In this document: positions 34,599 through 42,943 of the stretch, in pieces | How positions within the stretch are numbered: position 1 is the stretch's first letter | Layout of the letters: each line of letters opens with the position of its first letter | From: CAYSCS01 sp964429695 | GTDB taxonomy: Bacteria; Acidobacteriota; Aminicenantia; Aminicenantales; Aminicenantaceae | Direction: 5' to 3' | Assembly: GCA_964429695.1 (NCBI GenBank) | Contig: CAYSCS010000063.1 | Location: 62,001-126,000, forward strand | DNA length: 64,000 nt | Program-made: the position numbers and the translations under genes | Notes under the pieces: model-generated | What the model was told of the DNA's origin: nothing | The model's database searches: none | The model's input: the letters and a program-made list of their open reading frames with translations, nothing else

Positions 34599-36518
34599 AT
34601 GGCTAATGGGCTTGCAGGAACTACCCTAAGAATTGACCTGAGAAATGGGGAAATAAAGCGTTTCCCTACCGATGAGAGCCTTTATCGCAACTGGCATGGA
34701 GGCCGAGGTATCATTGCCAAGATTTTGTATGACGAAGTCCCACGAGATGCAGATCCCTTAGGAGAAGAGAACATTTTAATTTTGAATGCAGGAATAATGA
34801 GCGGAAGTTTCATCCCTGCTGGTTCAAAAGTTTCTTTTGGTTCCATTTCTCCTCTCACCAACGGACACGGAGATTCAAATATGGGAGGTCATCTGGGACC
34901 GATGCTCAAATTTGCAGGGTATGATATGGTCATTTTCGAGGGGATTTCACCCCATCCGGTATATCTTTATATTGATAACGAGAAAGTGGAGTTAAGAGAT
35001 GCATCCAAATACTGGGGGATGAAATCTCTTGAATGTGAGGCCCGATTAAAGAAGGACCTGGGTGAGGACTTTGAAATTGCAACCATAGGTCCTGCAGGAG
35101 AAAATGGAGTCTTATTTTCCTGTATAACCCATGATTTTGGTCGCCAGGCAGGAAGAACAGGTCAAGGAGCAGTGATGGGCTCTAAGAAGCTAAAGGCAAT
35201 TGCAATTAGAGGGAACAGATCTCTCCATGTCCATGACTTAAAGGGATTGAGAAAACAGGTGAAGGGAATCATCGAACGCACCAAGGTTCATCCAAACATG
35301 GAACCCTGGCAGAAATATGGAACATCTTTCTTTATGCGCTGGTCAAATGATAACGCCGTGCTTCCCGCATATAACTTCAGAACAACTTACTATCCTGATG
35401 TAGATAAAATTGATGGTGATCAACTCGTGGAGAAATGCCTCATTACTCATAAGGCATGTTTTGGTTGCTGGATGAACTGTGGAAAATATACAAAGGCAGT
35501 CATTCCTGGGAAACCTGAAGTCCATCTGGAAGGTCCAGAGTATGAAACAGGTTCAACCTGCGGGTCAAACCTGGGGATGAAGGATATAAATCATGTTGCT
35601 TACATCAACTGGCTTGTGGATGAACTTGGCATGGATTCCATGTCTTCAGGAGGAGTAATAGCTTTTGCCATGGAGTGTTTTGAAAGAGGGTTGATAACTG
35701 AAAAAGACCTTGAAGGCCATACCCTGAAATGGGGTTCAGTGGATGATGTGGAACATTTCCTGGACATGGTAGTCAATAAGAGAGGAATAGGAGAGTGGTT
35801 CGCTCAGGGAACAAAAAGAGCTGCGGAAAAAATTGGGCGTGGTAGCGAGAAATTCGCCATGCAGGTCAAGGGCCAGGAGTTGTCAGGTTATGACGGGCGC
35901 TGGGCCCCAGGAATGCTCCTTTCTTATATGACCGCTGATATAGGAGCTCATCATAATCGAAGCTGGACTATTACTGTGGATATAGCAGAGGGAAGAGAAA
36001 AGGTTGAAGGAAGAGCAAAGATTGTTGTTTATCTCCAACATATCAGGCCTCTTTTTGATACTTGGTGTATCTGTCGGCTTTTCTGGGGAGAGCTGGACAT
36101 AACCCATGAAGAGTTGGTTGAATCTCTGAACTACATCACGGGATGGGGAGTCTCTGTAGAAGAAACGTTGAGAATTTCTGAAAAAATCTGGAACTTAAAC
36201 CGCTGCCATTACATTGAGAGAAACAGGGCAAATGGCCGCTTTTTTGACTATCCTCCTGCCCGTTCTTGGGAAGATAAGATACCCGACGGACCAGGTAAAG
36301 GGAAAGGTTTAACCAAAGAACAGATTGAAAAGATGCTCGATGAGTATTATGATGCACGTGGCTGGGATAGACAGGGAAACCCAACTCGAGAAGTTCTGGA
36401 AGACCTGGGGATTGGCTATGCAGCTGATAACTTAGAGAAACTTGGTTTTCTGGGGAAGCCAATTCCTGGGGGAATCCCTCCTGTTCGGGGCGAGAAGTAC
36501 AAGCCAAAGGCGTTCTAA
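34599..36518 (+). CDS. Aldehyde:ferredoxin oxidoreductase-family subunit (W/Mo-bispterin)
   Basis: 639 residues of the AOR family, which carries a tungsten (or molybdenum) bis-pyranopterin and one [4Fe-4S] cluster. The N-terminal part shows WHGGRGIIAKILYDE and SFGSISPLTNGHGDSNMGG typical of AOR domain 1. The cluster ligands are CFGCWMNC in the middle and a fourth Cys in FDTWCICRLFW. The pterin-contacting GPEYETG region is also present. AAAGGAGG provides a perfect ribosome binding site. Whether the substrate is an aldehyde, an acyl-CoA or an aromatic-CoA (BamB-like) cannot be decided. The polyferredoxin before it and a MoaD-like protein after it support a cofactor/electron-transfer unit. Confidence 0.92.
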   Translation: MANGLAGTTLRIDLRNGEIKRFPTDESLYRNWHGGRGIIAKILYDEVPRDADPLGEENILILNAGIMSGSFIPAGSKVSFGSISPLTNGHGDSNMGGHLGPMLKFAGYDMVIFEGISPHPVYLYIDNEKVELRDASKYWGMKSLECEARLKKDLGEDFEIATIGPAGENGVLFSCITHDFGRQAGRTGQGAVMGSKKLKAIAIRGNRSLHVHDLKGLRKQVKGIIERTKVHPNMEPWQKYGTSFFMRWSNDNAVLPAYNFRTTYYPDVDKIDGDQLVEKCLITHKACFGCWMNCGKYTKAVIPGKPEVHLEGPEYETGSTCGSNLGMKDINHVAYINWLVDELGMDSMSSGGVIAFAMECFERGLITEKDLEGHTLKWGSVDDVEHFLDMVVNKRGIGEWFAQGTKRAAEKIGRGSEKFAMQVKGQELSGYDGRWAPGMLLSYMTADIGAHHNRSWTITVDIAEGREKVEGRAKIVVYLQHIRPLFDTWCICRLFWGELDITHEELVESLNYITGWGVSVEETLRISEKIWNLNRCHYIERNRANGRFFDYPPARSWEDKIPDGPGKGKGLTKEQIEKMLDEYYDARGWDRQGNPTREVLEDLGIGYAADNLEKLGFLGKPIPGGIPPVRGEKYKPKAF

Positions 36519-36540
36519 GTTCATGAAGAGGGAGGGGGGA

Positions 36541-36780
36541 ATGGTCATTTATCTTAAAGCAGGAAGTGAGCTAAGAAACAGGTTGAACCCAGATGTGGAT
36601 TATTACACTCGAAGGGTTGTGACTCAGCCCGGGAAGACCATAAGGGAGATTCTGGTTGATCTCGGTATTAATCCGGGGCTTGTTGCATTTGGTTACACGA
36701 GAGGCAGGTTAGTGAGGCTTGATCATGTGCCAAAAGATGGTGAAATAATCACCCTAAAGCCCCCTGTATCAGGAGGATAA
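36541..36780 (+). CDS. MoaD/ThiS-like sulfur carrier protein
   Basis: 79 residues from the ATG at 36541 (GAGGGAGGGGG immediately upstream); an ATG at 36523 could add six. It has the beta-grasp layout of MoaD/ThiS, with TIREILVDLGINPGLVAF and DGEIITLKPPVSGG, ending in the Gly-Gly that is adenylated and thiocarboxylated. It probably donates sulfur for the pterin dithiolene of the neighbouring oxidoreductase. The dedicated copy next to AOR is consistent with this, but a thiamine role cannot be excluded. Confidence 0.88.
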   Translation: MVIYLKAGSELRNRLNPDVDYYTRRVVTQPGKTIREILVDLGINPGLVAFGYTRGRLVRLDHVPKDGEIITLKPPVSGG

Positions 36781-36812
36781 GAGGAGCCTGAGTTTACTTC
36801 CTTGAGATAAAA

Positions 36813-37022
36813 TTGAAGGTTACCTTAGAGATTTCAGTCGAGGAGCTTGTTGCTTGTTTCCCAGAGACAATCTCCTATCTGTCAAAGAAGGGAGTGAGAT
36901 GTGTAAGGTGTAGTGAGCCTTTCTGGGGGACATTGGGAGAATTATTAGAAGAAGAAGCGATTGAAGACCCTCAGGCATTAATCGAAGAAATAAATATCTA
37001 TATCCAAAGAAAGAGAAAGTAA
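36813..37022 (+). CDS. Small DUF1858-like CxxC protein
   Basis: 69 residues starting at a TTG (36813). The sequence VTLEISVEELVACFPETISYLSKKGVRCVRCSEPFWGTL resembles the DUF1858 domain, which often has a cysteine pair; here CVRC (about residue 30). The domain is frequently found next to redox or nitroreductase-type genes. It lies 32 bases after the MoaD-like gene, in the same direction. Function unknown; metal or cluster binding is plausible. Confidence 0.78.
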   Translation: MKVTLEISVEELVACFPETISYLSKKGVRCVRCSEPFWGTLGELLEEEAIEDPQALIEEINIYIQRKRK

Positions 37023-37058
37023 GCTAAAAATGACTCATCTTTTAAGGAGAAAAAGTAG

Positions 37059-37259
37059 ATGGAAAAAAGGTTGTTACGCTCGCAAAAACAGAAGATGATT
37101 GCTGGAGTTTGCGGGGGGTTGGCTGAATACTTTAAAATCGATGTTTCTCTCATTCGCCTTCTCTTCGTGGCCATCTGCCTCTTAACTGCCCTGCTTCCTA
37201 TGCTCATTTTCTATGTAATTGCCTGGATCATCGTCCCCTTGGAAGAGAGAGCTAACTGA
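37059..37259 (+). CDS. PspC-domain membrane protein
   Basis: 66 residues with the characteristic PspC start KRLLRSQKQKMIAGVCGGLAEYF followed by IDVSLIRLLF and one or two membrane segments (IRLLFVAICLLTALLPMLIFYVIAWIIVP). PspC proteins bind or sense at the inner membrane in phage-shock responses; short stand-alone forms are common in non-enteric bacteria. TTAAGGAGAAA precedes the ATG. It ends the aldehyde oxidoreductase gene run. Confidence 0.93.
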   Translation: MEKRLLRSQKQKMIAGVCGGLAEYFKIDVSLIRLLFVAICLLTALLPMLIFYVIAWIIVPLEERAN

Positions 37260-37705
37260 GATAAACCAGCGATTATCCTCTTTAATATTCCTTCCTGAAG
37301 AAATTAATTCGTTGAATGAAGGTAGACAATGCGTTAGAATTATTTTAAATTTTTTCCTTACAGTTAAAAAAGTCTTAAGGTATGGAGAAGGAAACACCCC
37401 TGAAACAGGGATGTAAATAAATTTCACCTTATACTGGATACTATCTTTTGGTTTAAACACAGAAGGTGAGCCTTGAAGGAAATCAAGATATAATTTTCAT
37501 TATTTTAGATGATTGAAAGAGTAAGATGTATACTGATAAGAAAATAAGATTAAAATATGAGCATAAAAATAAAGAATTAAACTGCACAGAAAAATATTCT
37601 AAATTAATTAACGAATCTAAATTAAATGCTTTATTTAATTAATTAGAAAAAGAAAGTTTTGGATGAACTCGAAGAGGAATTAAATAAGTTTAGAATAAAG
37701 ATTCA
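37260..37705. other. AT-rich intergenic region, no gene seen
   Basis: About 450 bases, strongly AT-rich toward 37500-37700, with stops in all frames. It separates the AOR cluster from the activase pair. No RNA gene or convincing terminator recognised. Confidence 0.5.
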
Positions 37706-38641
37706 ATGAAAAAAGAGAGAATAATTTCTTTTCCAAGAGTGGGAAAGTATACTGAGGTTTTTAAAAATTTCTTAGAATCTTTAGGATTATACGTTCTGAA
37801 TCCGCCTCCCATCACAGAAAGAACCATAAAACTGGGTGTGAAGAATTCTCCAGATATGATGTGCTATCCTTTTAAAGTAGTTCTAGGAAATTTCATAGAG
37901 GAGGTAGAAAAGGGGGCAAATTGCTTAATCATGTATGATTCAATGGGAAAATGCAGGCTCCGGCATTACTGGATTCTCCACAGGCTCATCCTCAAAAACC
38001 TTGGTTATGATTTTGAGATATTCCCTCTTCGCCTGATTTCACTCTTCAAGCTTATCAGGCAACTTAACCCTCAAATTACGTATTTAGAGATTCTGAGGCA
38101 GTTGCGAAAGGGGTGGTTCAAGCTGAAAGCAATCGAAGAAAAACATCTAGTGAAGGGAAATAATAGATTGAAAATTGGAATTGTGGGTGAAATTTACACT
38201 TGTTTAGAGCCAGCCATAAATTTCAATATCGATGAAAGGCTCAAGGGATATGGAGTTCAGGTTTACAATACCATTAAATTGTCTGATTTTATAAAGTCAA
38301 GCCTTCGCCTTGATTTTCTAGAGAAGAGAGCGTGGAGAAGATTCAGAAAGGAAGCCTCCGCCTACCTCAATGGGCCTCTTGGTGGCCATGGGTTTGAAAA
38401 TATTTACAATGCACTCTATCTTTGTGAGAAGGGGATACATGGTCTCATTCATTTATTACCCTTAAGCTGCATGCCTGAGACGACTATAGAGCCTATTCTT
38501 AATGATATATGTACAAGATATAATGTGCCGCTCTTACGTCTCATGATTGATGAGACGAACAGCGAGGTAAATTTTGAGACAAGAATAGAAACATTTGTTG
38601 AATTGATTAAAAGGAGGGAGAGATGGAAGGGGCGTATTTAG
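37706..38641 (+). CDS. Acyl-CoA dehydratase activase-related protein (DUF2229-like)
   Basis: 311 residues. The N-terminus ISFPRVGKYTEVFKNFLESLG and the DMMCYPFKVVLGNF motif, together with LNGPLGGHGFENIYNALYL and HLLPLSCMPET toward the end, match the protein part that in larger activase polypeptides follows the ATPase module (DUF2229 / CoA-protein activase type). Cysteines in MCYP, GKCRL and LSCMPE are candidate iron-sulfur ligands. The last 19 bases overlap the following ATPase gene, so a complex is expected. Exact function of this family is not settled. Confidence 0.82.
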   Translation: MKKERIISFPRVGKYTEVFKNFLESLGLYVLNPPPITERTIKLGVKNSPDMMCYPFKVVLGNFIEEVEKGANCLIMYDSMGKCRLRHYWILHRLILKNLGYDFEIFPLRLISLFKLIRQLNPQITYLEILRQLRKGWFKLKAIEEKHLVKGNNRLKIGIVGEIYTCLEPAINFNIDERLKGYGVQVYNTIKLSDFIKSSLRLDFLEKRAWRRFRKEASAYLNGPLGGHGFENIYNALYLCEKGIHGLIHLLPLSCMPETTIEPILNDICTRYNVPLLRLMIDETNSEVNFETRIETFVELIKRRERWKGRI

Positions 38642-39612
38642 GAATCGATGTTGGGAGTACCTCGGTAAAGGCGGTTCTCTTGGATGAGAGGTTTCAAATT
38701 ATAGATGCTGTGTACCTCAAGAATAGGGGCATTTTAGAAAGTGTGATTGAATGTTTATCTCGGCTCATAAAAAATGTAGACATATTGGCTTGCGGGATCA
38801 CAGGGAGTGGAAGAAATTTCACGAATATTATTGTCGGAGGGGATGTGGTAAAAACCGAAGTCCTGGCTCATTCTGTTGCTACTCTTTTCTATTACCCAGA
38901 GGTGAGGACAATCTTCGAGATAGGGGGCGAAGATTGCAAATTGATGATTATCGAAGATGGGGTGCTAAGGGACTTCAAAATGAATAATATCTGTGCTGGG
39001 GGGACAGGTGCGATGTTGGAGGCTATTGCCAATAGAATGGGGCTCTCTGCAGAGGAAATAGGAGAGATGGCGCTGAAGAGTGAGATCAATTTAGACCTCC
39101 CGGGCAAATGCGGTATTTTCTGTCAGTCTGCTGTGGTTAATAAATTAAATATGGGAGTAGGTAAGGAAGACATCTTGATGGGAATTTGCCGAGCCTTGAT
39201 AAGGAACTATCTTACAATCTGTAAGAATACTAGGCTGAAGCCTCCCTATGTTTTTCAGGGAGCTACAGCTCAAAACAAGGGACTAGTGAAGGCACTTGAA
39301 GATGAGCTGCGTCATCCTGTAATCGTCCCGAAAATGTGTGCCTATATGGGAGCGATTGGGATTGCCATGATGGCGAAGGAGAAGAGGGAGGGCGAAACTA
39401 AATTCAAGGGGTTTAATGCCATTTTCTGGTCAAATTATCATATTTTTAATTTTCAATGTGAGGATTGTCCGAATAGATGTGAGGTAATTCAAATTTTCCA
39501 AGATAAAAAACTCGCAGGGGGTATAGGTAGTAGATGTTGTAAATGGGAATTCGTTGAGAGGAGGACAAAAGATAGGAATAATGAAGAGGCGAGTCTATCG
39601 TCTCTGGTTTGA
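38623..39612 (+). CDS. Acyl-CoA dehydratase activase (BadF/BadG/BcrA/D ATPase family)
   Basis: 329 residues of the ASKHA-fold activase family which drives low-potential electrons into 2-hydroxyacyl-CoA dehydratases or benzoyl-CoA reductases. Phosphate loops are GIDVGSTSVKAV (about residues 7-18), GITGSGRN and FEIGGEDCK (about 98-106). The cluster-ligand cysteines are in ICAGGTGAM (Cys124) and GKCGIFCQS (Cys163, Cys167). A C-terminal extension has extra cysteines (EDCPNRCE and SRCCKWE). No dehydratase alpha/beta subunits lie within the window, so its partner is elsewhere or is a different double-cubane protein. Confidence 0.9.
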   Translation: MEGAYLGIDVGSTSVKAVLLDERFQIIDAVYLKNRGILESVIECLSRLIKNVDILACGITGSGRNFTNIIVGGDVVKTEVLAHSVATLFYYPEVRTIFEIGGEDCKLMIIEDGVLRDFKMNNICAGGTGAMLEAIANRMGLSAEEIGEMALKSEINLDLPGKCGIFCQSAVVNKLNMGVGKEDILMGICRALIRNYLTICKNTRLKPPYVFQGATAQNKGLVKALEDELRHPVIVPKMCAYMGAIGIAMMAKEKREGETKFKGFNAIFWSNYHIFNFQCEDCPNRCEVIQIFQDKKLAGGIGSRCCKWEFVERRTKDRNNEEASLSSLV

Positions 39613-39721
39613 ACTATTTTCGTTCTCAACAATTTTCTTCTTTACATTTGACTTATCAGCTCTCATGAGATATTTTAAGTTCCTTTAGAATTGCGGCGAG
39701 CCCAAGCTTTCGGGGATAAAT

Positions 39722-40387
39722 ATGGCAGAGAAAAGGGAGATTCATTTTAAACACATAGCCATAGAAGGGGTTCCCAAATCAGGAAAGACTAAGCTGGCAA
39801 ACGTTTTGGCTCAAAGAATTGGAGGAAGACTTGTTCTCGATAGAAGTGAGAATCCATATTTAAGAGATTTCTATGAGGAGAAGGAAGGAGCTGCTTTTTT
39901 AGCTCAGCTTGTCTTTTTAGTAAACAGGTACAATCAACAGTCGAGATTATTCCAGAGAGACCTTTTCGAGGAAAGAATAATCTGTGATTATCTTTTTGAA
40001 AAGGATAAGATTTACGCTTACCAGACGCTCAATGATGAAGAACTCTTCGTTTATGAGAGAATCTACAGCATCCTTTCTGAGAGAGTGCCCAAGCCAGACC
40101 TCACCATCTATCTTCAAATATCACTGCCAGCTCTGTTGAGAAGAATTGCTAAAGAGGGCAGTGCGCTGGAAAAGAACATTTCAGAGGGCTACCTGAGCGA
40201 TATCCTCGAAGCGTTTGATTATTTTTTCTTCAACTATCAAGCAACTCCTCTTCTGGTAGTAAGAGTAGATGATTTGGATTTTGATAGAGAAGAGGATATA
40301 ATAGATTTTGTGGATAAAATAGCAAACATGAAAAAGAGTCCCCTCTATTATGTACCGCTTAGTAAATTAGACAAAGATTCAAAATGA
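39722..40387 (+). CDS. Deoxynucleoside kinase
   Basis: 221 residues of the dNK/dGK-dCK family. P-loop GVPKSGKTKLA; then the motif LVLDRSENPYLRDFYE supplies the base-binding Glu region; FEERIICDYLFEKDKIYA has the DRx-like substrate region; PDLTIYLQ and the LID-type RRIAKEGSALEK follow. It phosphorylates deoxynucleosides for salvage. It precedes panBC, an arrangement I recall from several bacterial groups, where the dNK is sometimes adjacent to folate or pantothenate genes. Confidence 0.87.
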   Translation: MAEKREIHFKHIAIEGVPKSGKTKLANVLAQRIGGRLVLDRSENPYLRDFYEEKEGAAFLAQLVFLVNRYNQQSRLFQRDLFEERIICDYLFEKDKIYAYQTLNDEELFVYERIYSILSERVPKPDLTIYLQISLPALLRRIAKEGSALEKNISEGYLSDILEAFDYFFFNYQATPLLVVRVDDLDFDREEDIIDFVDKIANMKKSPLYYVPLSKLDKDSK

Positions 40388-40475
40388 AGAAGAGGGATTC
40401 AAATAAGATAGGCTCTTGAAATGACTTTTCCTCAATCCCGATAGCATGAGGCGGGATGGGGAGAAAGGATTGATA

Positions 40476-41357
40476 ATGCAAGACAATCAAATCCAAAAGG
40501 TTACCCTTCCTTATCTATTTGAGAAAAAAAGCAAAAAAGAGAAAATCGTGGCTTTGACCGCCTACGATTTCCCCACGGCCAAGCTTGCCGATGAGGCAGG
40601 AGTAGACATCATCCTCGTAGGCGACTCTTTGGGAATGGTGGTTCTCGGCTATGAAAATACCATACCCGTGAGCATGGAAGAGATGATTCATCACACAAAG
40701 CCTGTGGTCAAGGCTTCTAAGAGGGCATTTGTCGTAGGGGATATGCCTTATTTTTCCTTCCATCTTTCACTAGAGGAGTCAGTGTTTAACGCCTCACGTT
40801 TTCTCAAAGAGGCGGGTGCAAAGGCTGTCAAAATTGAAGGAGCTTCAAAGAAAAGATTGAAATTGGTAGAGGCTTTGGTTGAAGCAGAGATTCCGGTCAT
40901 GGGCCATATAGGGTTGACCCCACAGTCGATAAATTTTTTAGGCAGATTCAAAGTCAGAGGAAAGGAAAAAGAAGAGGCGGATAAGCTCATTAGCGATGCC
41001 CTCAATCTTGAAAAAGCAGGAGTCTTTTCCATAGTTCTTGAATGCATCCCCAAGGAGCTTGCCAGAACCATCACCGAGAGGGTTAAGATTCCTACGATTG
41101 GCATTGGAGCCGGGCCTTTTTGTGATGGTCAGATTCTTGTCTTTCACGATTTGGTGGGGCTTTCCGATGGATATATGCCAAAGTTTGTAAAAAAATATGC
41201 CAACCTTCGAGAAGCAATTTCAGAAGCTATTAAAGGATATGCTCGTGAGGTAAGAGAGGGGATATTCCCTGATGAGAACCATTCCTATCATTTCGAAAGA
41301 GTATTTTTTGAAGGGGCTAAGGTTGAGAGCAAGAAAAAAAATGAGGATTCTGAGTAA
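40476..41357 (+). CDS. panB: 3-methyl-2-oxobutanoate hydroxymethyltransferase
   Basis: 293 residues from ATG 40476 (AAAGGATTGATA ribosome site); an ATG at 40446 would add ten residues and lacks one. PanB converts 2-oxoisovalerate to ketopantoate, the first step of pantothenate synthesis. Landmarks: VALTAYDFPTAKLADEAGVD, the metal site DSLGMVVLGY, the VVGDMPYFSF motif, KIEGA and GHIGLTPQ, and IPTIGIGAGPFCDGQILV. The gene overlaps panC by 17 bases, indicating coupled expression. Confidence 0.95.
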   Translation: MQDNQIQKVTLPYLFEKKSKKEKIVALTAYDFPTAKLADEAGVDIILVGDSLGMVVLGYENTIPVSMEEMIHHTKPVVKASKRAFVVGDMPYFSFHLSLEESVFNASRFLKEAGAKAVKIEGASKKRLKLVEALVEAEIPVMGHIGLTPQSINFLGRFKVRGKEKEEADKLISDALNLEKAGVFSIVLECIPKELARTITERVKIPTIGIGAGPFCDGQILVFHDLVGLSDGYMPKFVKKYANLREAISEAIKGYAREVREGIFPDENHSYHFERVFFEGAKVESKKKNEDSE

Positions 41358-42186
41358 AATATCTGAAGCAAGAGAAGCCATTCAGAGACTAAAATCCCAG
41401 GGAAAAACCATCGGCTTTGTCCCTACCATGGGCTTTCTTCATGAAGGCCATCTCAGCCTCGTCCGAGCTTCTCGAAGAGCTACAGATACGACGGTGGTGA
41501 GTGTCTTTGTCAATCCTACCCAGTTTGGGCCCAATGAGGATTTCAAAGAATACCCTCGGGATCTCGAAAGAGATGCAGGGCTTCTTCATAAAGAGGGGGT
41601 CTCTCTCCTCTTTGCTCCTGATGCAGAAGAAATTTATCCGAAAGGATATAAGACTTATGTGGAAGTGCATGAGCTTCAGGATAAGCTCTGCGGAAGGTCA
41701 AGGCCAGGCCATTTTCGGGGTGTGTGTACGGTGGTCTTGAAACTTTTCAATATTCTTAAACCCGACATCTCCTTTTTTGGGCAGAAAGATGCGCAACAGG
41801 CAATCATTCTCAAAAGAATGGTTAAAGACCTTGACCTGGAGGTAAAGATTGAAGTCCTCCCCATTGTAAGGGATAGAGATGGACTGGCCCTCAGCTCTCG
41901 AAATACGTATTTGAAACCCGAGGAAAGAGGAGCAGCTCTTTCGCTTTCGAAGAGCTTAAAAGAAGCGGAAGAAATGATAAAGAAAGGAGAAAGAAGGGCT
42001 CAGTTCATCATCGAGAGAATTAGGAGCATCATCGAAAAGGAACCTCTAGCAAAAATTGATTACGTAGAAATAGTGGATAAAGAAGAGCTCAATCCTTTGG
42101 AGATAATAGAGGATGAAGCACTCATTGCCCTTGCTGTTTTCATTAGGAAGGTTCGTCTTATCGATAATCTCATGGTAAAGGTATAG
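41341..42186 (+). CDS. panC: Pantothenate synthetase
   Basis: 281 residues from ATG 41341, which matches the family start (MRILSKISEAREAIQRL); an upstream GTG at 41272 lies within panB. PanC ligates pantoate and beta-alanine using ATP. Landmarks: VPTMGFLHEGHLSLV (HIGH-like), VFVNPTQFGPNEDF, GRSRPGHFRGVCTVV, FFGQKDAQQAIIL, and SSRNTYL (KMSKS-like region). No panD follows. The downstream gene is convergent after a 35-base gap. Confidence 0.95.
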   Translation: MRILSKISEAREAIQRLKSQGKTIGFVPTMGFLHEGHLSLVRASRRATDTTVVSVFVNPTQFGPNEDFKEYPRDLERDAGLLHKEGVSLLFAPDAEEIYPKGYKTYVEVHELQDKLCGRSRPGHFRGVCTVVLKLFNILKPDISFFGQKDAQQAIILKRMVKDLDLEVKIEVLPIVRDRDGLALSSRNTYLKPEERGAALSLSKSLKEAEEMIKKGERRAQFIIERIRSIIEKEPLAKIDYVEIVDKEELNPLEIIEDEALIALAVFIRKVRLIDNLMVKV

Positions 42187-42221
42187 AGAGAAATTTGGAA
42201 AAATTCTCAGCGAAGGCGAGA

Positions 42222-42500
42222 TTATTTCTCGATCCATTGTTTCAATTTTTCGTATTCAACTTCGCCACACAGGACGTCTCCGGTTTCAGGATTAAGAAAA
42301 GTTGGAGTCCGCAATTGTCCACCACATTTAGGAGCGATGATTTTTCTATAAGACCTCATTAGCTCCACATTTTCTTCATTGTGCCAGACTTCCAGTTTTT
42401 CGAATTGAATTCCCATCTCCTTCTCCAACCTCTCTGCAAGGGGCATCATCCTTTTACAGTGAGGACATTCACTTGCCCAGAAAATGATCAATCCATTCAT
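42222..42500 (-). CDS. Small thioredoxin-like protein
   Basis: 92 residues starting GLIIFWASECPHCKRM with a CPHC active site (Cys12, Cys15). The rest is shorter and unlike classical thioredoxin; an additional GGQLRTPTFLNPETGDVLCG contains the usual cis-Pro position (RTPTFL). It overlaps the end of the upstream ferredoxin:thioredoxin reductase-like gene by 32 bases. Together they suggest a dedicated reductase/thioredoxin redox pair, where the thioredoxin is reduced by the FTR-like enzyme. Confidence 0.88.
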   Translation of the reverse strand: MNGLIIFWASECPHCKRMMPLAERLEKEMGIQFEKLEVWHNEENVELMRSYRKIIAPKCGGQLRTPTFLNPETGDVLCGEVEYEKLKQWIEK

Positions 42501-42927
42501 TTTTTCTTCTCCTTATAAAAAGTCCACACCAACATTCTCCATCCTCCTTTCCCCTGTAGGTCTCGTGGATGAGAAAATTGCAGGGATAGATAAGCTTAAG
42601 GTCTTCCTCAAGATTCTTGGTAGTCAATCTGCAGGGGCAAAACTTCAGTCCATAGCGGGCTTCATTCTCAAAAATACCCTCAAGGAGCATTTCTACTTTT
42701 TCCTCTTGAGGAGTGACCATGAATTCTTTTCCTACTGCAAGTTTGTGGATGGAAAGGAGGAATACATTTTTATCCATCTCGATTTTTTTGGAACTGGAAA
42801 TTTTCAAGGCTTCTTCAGAAGATATCTCGAGATAGGCATTTTTCATTTTACAAGTTGGGCAGATTTGAGGAGGATTTATGCCAAGGTGAAGGTCATTAAA
42901 GACAAAGCAGCGCCAGAACCTTTTCAT
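42469..42927 (-). CDS. Ferredoxin:thioredoxin reductase-like protein with rubredoxin-like N-terminus
   Basis: 152 residues. The C-terminal catalytic domain of FTR type has CPC at Cys97/Cys99, a second motif reading YPC (Tyr114, Cys116) and CWC at Cys132/Cys134. The N-terminus resembles a rubredoxin-like knuckle: WRCFVFNDLHLGINPPQICPTC, with Cys7, Cys23 and Cys26 but Phe10 where a fourth Cys would be expected. So two normally conserved cysteines are changed by single-base differences (TGT to TTT and TGT to TAT). The enzyme reduces thioredoxin disulfides using ferredoxin electrons; whether this copy still holds its cluster is uncertain. A gene for small thioredoxin overlaps downstream. Confidence 0.85.
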   Translation of the reverse strand: MKRFWRCFVFNDLHLGINPPQICPTCKMKNAYLEISSEEALKISSSKKIEMDKNVFLLSIHKLAVGKEFMVTPQEEKVEMLLEGIFENEARYGLKFCPCRLTTKNLEEDLKLIYPCNFLIHETYRGKEDGECWCGLFIRRRKNEWIDHFLGK

Positions 42928-42943
42928 TTTTTCAACCTTTTTT

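Noticed and set aside
41272..41340. GTG start for panC inside panB
   Set aside because: It adds 23 residues with no PanC homology; the ATG at 41341 matches the family's N-terminus.
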